Below the pieces are notes generated by a model, which searched no databases, had not been told where the DNA came from, and was given only the letters and a program-made list of their open reading frames with translations. Positions 61,848 through 64,000 of a stretch of DNA of 64,000 bases are shown here, piece after piece. Within the stretch, counting starts at the first letter, position 1. Each line of letters begins with the position of its first letter. A program made the translations under genes and the position numbers. This DNA is from an uncultured Pseudomonadota bacterium (GTDB lineage Bacteria; Pseudomonadota; Gammaproteobacteria; Burkholderiales; SG8-39). The stretch lies in NCBI GenBank assembly GCA_903921325.1, contig CAIXPL010000008.1:62001-126000 (forward strand). Reading direction: 5' to 3'.

Positions 61848-64000
61848 GCGATGCTCTGCGACGCGGGTGCCTTGCGCTGTTCGATCATGCGCCGCAGCTC
61901 GCTGATCAGGTCATCCTCGCGATAGGGTTTGCCGAAGAAGGCATTCACACCCAGATCGCGTGCCAGACGACGATGTTTCTCGGCGGTGCGCGAGCTGATC
62001 ATCATCACCGGAATCCCCGCCCACAGCGGGTCCGCGCGTAAATTGCGCAGCAGGTCAAATCCGTCCATGCGCGGCATCTCGATATCAACCAGCATGGCCG
62101 CAGGCACCTTCTTGCGCAGCATTTCGAGTGCCTCGATGCCATCGCGCGCACTGTGCGCGACGAATCCTTCGCGGTTGAGCAATCGCTCGGTGGCCCGTCG
62201 CACGGTCAGCGAATCATCAACAATCAGGATCTCGATCGCCTCGGACGATTTGACCTCGGGTGCCTGCGTCGGCGGCAGCGGCAGCGGCAATGGCATCGCA
62301 CGCTGCGCCAGTGTGATCGGATTGATGATCAGAATGATCTCGCCCGAGGCGAGCACGGTCGCCCCGGAAATGCCTGCAATATGCGACAGCAGAGGCCCGG
62401 TATTCTTCACCACGATTTCAAGATTGCCATGTACCGTGTCAACACGCACGGCCGCACCAGTGCCACCAACACGAACAAAGACAACGCTTGCAAGCGACGG
62501 ATTGGTTGGCCGGGTGTCCTCATCGCCAAGGCGATTGGGCAAATAGTAAAACGGCACCGGGCGCCCGCTCATGCTGGTCGCCACGCCATCGCGCACACAC
62601 GCGGCCAACTCTTCGCCGCGAATCTGCCGCACTTGCTCGACCAGACTCGATGGAATGACATAACTGGCCTGGCCCGCGTCGACCAGAACGGTCTGCGTCA
62701 CCATGAGCGTGAGCGGCAGCTCCATGAGGACACGCGCACCTTGGCCCGGTTCGAAACTCAGTTCGACTCGTCCACCGATTGAGGCAATGTCGGCGCGCAC
62801 GATCTCCATGCCGATCCCGCGACCGGCCAGCGCCGTCACGGTGCCCGCCGTGCTGAATCCAGGTTGAAAAACGAGCTCGGCAATTTGCACCGCATCAAGT
62901 TGCTGATCGGCGGCAATCAATCCCATCTCAATCGCGCGTGTGCGTACCCGTTCCGCGGCAAGCCCGCGCCCATCGTCGGTAATCACAACGGCAATCTGGT
63001 TACCCTCGCCACGCAGCTCGATCACGATCTGTCCGGTGGCAGGCTTGCCTTGCAGCGTACGCTCCGGCTCGTCTTCAATGCCGTGTACCACGGCATTGCG
63101 CAGCACGTGCTCAATGGGTGCGGTCAATCGTTCAAGAACCGAACGATCCAGTTCAACCTGGCCGTTGCGAATTTCCAGATTGGCAGGCTTCCCGGTCTCG
63201 CGCGACGCCTGACGCACAACGCGATACATGCGCTCTGCCACCGTTGAAAACGGCAGCATCCGCACACGCAGCAGGTCCTGTTGCAAATCACGCGACAGTC
63301 GTTGCTGCGCGGCCAGGGCAGACTCGGCCTCATCGACGGCCCGCCCGATGCTCGACTGCACCGTGCCCACGTCATTGACGCTCTCGGCCATCAGCCGGGT
63401 GAGTTCCTGGAAGCGCGTGAACCGATCGAATTCCAGTGGATCGAAGGATCGCTCATCGGTTGACACCATGCGCGACTGCATCTGCACTTCGGCCTGGATT
63501 TCGACTTCGCGCATTTGCTGACGCAGTCGAGCTACGTTCTCGGTCAAATCCGCCAGCGCAGTTTTCAAAGCGCGCACTTCGGATTCAATCCGACCTCGAG
63601 CGATGGTCACCTCGCCAACCGAATCAACCAGCCGATCAATGGTCTCGGCGCGCACCCGCAGCACAGCGATTCGCTCGGCTTCCGGCGCGAGCGGTTGCGC
63701 ATCCTCGGGTTCGGCCGTGGTGTCGCCCCCTTCAGGGGACGCCGACGCACTGGGTTCGATGTGCACCGTACCGCCACCGGCAAGTTGCGTTGCCACTGGC
63801 ATGTCGCCCGGCAGTGCCGGAGCAACCGGCAATGGCTCGCTGATGGCAGACGCAGCGCCATTCGCTGGTGAGCCTTCGACTTGCGGTTGGCCGAGCGCAT
63901 CGGCAGATGGCACAGCGGCCAGCGCGGCATCGAGTTCAACCGGACCCGCCGCATCGCTACGCGTCAGACCACTATCCGATAGCGGCGAGGGAGCGGGCAG
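61844..64000 (-). CDS. ChpA/PilL-type hybrid chemotaxis histidine kinase (5' end missing)
   Basis: The last 719 codons are visible; the frame is open to the window edge, so the GTG at 63913 is not the true start. After a Pro/Ala-rich linker come a dimerisation helix pair (ETIDRLVDSVGEVTIARGRI), HATPase boxes (VLRNAVVHGIEDEPERTLQG, VITDDGRGLAAERV, GRGIGMEIVRADIASIGGRV), a CheW-like domain, and a receiver domain with phospho-Asp in AAMLVDIEMPRMDGFDLLRN and Lys in FFGKPYRED. This is the layout of the CheA-like kinases controlling twitching motility, which fits pilT/pilU nearby. Hpt domains would be upstream. Confidence 0.9.
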   Translation of the reverse strand: MPAPSPLSDSGLTRSDAAGPVELDAALAAVPSADALGQPQVEGSPANGAASAISEPLPVAPALPGDMPVATQLAGGGTVHIEPSASASPEGGDTTAEPEDAQPLAPEAERIAVLRVRAETIDRLVDSVGEVTIARGRIESEVRALKTALADLTENVARLRQQMREVEIQAEVQMQSRMVSTDERSFDPLEFDRFTRFQELTRLMAESVNDVGTVQSSIGRAVDEAESALAAQQRLSRDLQQDLLRVRMLPFSTVAERMYRVVRQASRETGKPANLEIRNGQVELDRSVLERLTAPIEHVLRNAVVHGIEDEPERTLQGKPATGQIVIELRGEGNQIAVVITDDGRGLAAERVRTRAIEMGLIAADQQLDAVQIAELVFQPGFSTAGTVTALAGRGIGMEIVRADIASIGGRVELSFEPGQGARVLMELPLTLMVTQTVLVDAGQASYVIPSSLVEQVRQIRGEELAACVRDGVATSMSGRPVPFYYLPNRLGDEDTRPTNPSLASVVFVRVGGTGAAVRVDTVHGNLEIVVKNTGPLLSHIAGISGATVLASGEIILIINPITLAQRAMPLPLPLPPTQAPEVKSSEAIEILIVDDSLTVRRATERLLNREGFVAHSARDGIEALEMLRKKVPAAMLVDIEMPRMDGFDLLRNLRADPLWAGIPVMMISSRTAEKHRRLARDLGVNAFFGKPYREDDLISELRRMIEQRKAPASQSIA

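Noticed and set aside
1-64000. tRNA, rRNA, CRISPR arrays, insertion sequences and phage genes
   Set aside because: I read both strands for cloverleaf ends, regular spaced repeats and transposase or integrase motifs, and saw none.

Overview
The window is high-GC, gene-dense bacterial chromosome with no tRNA, rRNA, insertion sequence or CRISPR array that I could see. It most likely comes from a betaproteobacterium, probably Burkholderiales/Alcaligenaceae-like. Evidence for this is three Bug-type (tripartite tricarboxylate transporter) binding proteins without adjacent TctAB, the pilT-pilU / yggS-proC-yggT block, an algH-ruvX-pyrR-pyrB-pyrC' operon with a non-catalytic dihydroorotase, and a long-tailed Hfq resembling Burkholderia Hfq2. 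This is inference from gene content; no phylogeny was run. No stretch above 300 bp lacks a gene; the longest gap is 40167-40462.

Layout. 1-7634: a cut-off molybdenum hydroxylase large subunit, an alpha/beta hydrolase and a cupin; then, on the other strand, a cupin and a Bug binding protein; then a small c-type cytochrome followed by a Tat-exported thiamine-diphosphate enzyme. 7755-8735: bioB. 8848-14599 (minus): a MarR regulator, a TRAP transporter lacking its binding protein, a CocE-type hydrolase, a cupin and a carboxymuconolactone-decarboxylase-like protein. 14764-15388: a BrnTA toxin-antitoxin pair whose toxin is frameshifted. 15531-16724: a flavin-dependent monooxygenase that shares a palindromic upstream motif with marR. 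16859-26123 (plus): circularly permuted ATP-grasp, alpha-E, transglutaminase/DUF2126, ATP-grasp/alpha-E fusion, transglutaminase, a predicted peptide-ligating system. 26110-28723 (minus): pgi and corA.

28896-40166 (minus) reads as a 12-gene operon. It encodes a complete Dpp/Opp-type ABC importer, an AtzG/AtzE-like amidase pair, an NMT1-type binding protein, a cysteine hydrolase, a cupin, a creatininase-family enzyme and a Rieske oxygenase. Together these look like uptake and stepwise hydrolysis of an amide- or ureide-type nitrogen compound. 40463-41032 is hfq2-like. 41102-50070 is a second catabolic island: a cupin, a CMD-like protein, two exported alpha/beta hydrolases, a cyclase, an enol-lactonase-like hydrolase, two Bug proteins and an FAD monooxygenase.

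50094 to the end is mostly core genome: an HNH endonuclease, a 23S rRNA methyltransferase-like protein, pilU, pilT, yggS, proC, yggT, pyrC', pyrB, pyrR, ruvX, algH, a photolyase and the 3' part of a ChpA/PilL-type CheA hybrid kinase that would govern twitching together with PilT/PilU.

The points I would look at first are the shared MarR operator motif, the exported ThDP enzyme/cytochrome pair, the amidase-importer operon, the ATP-grasp/alpha-E system and the broken BrnT.
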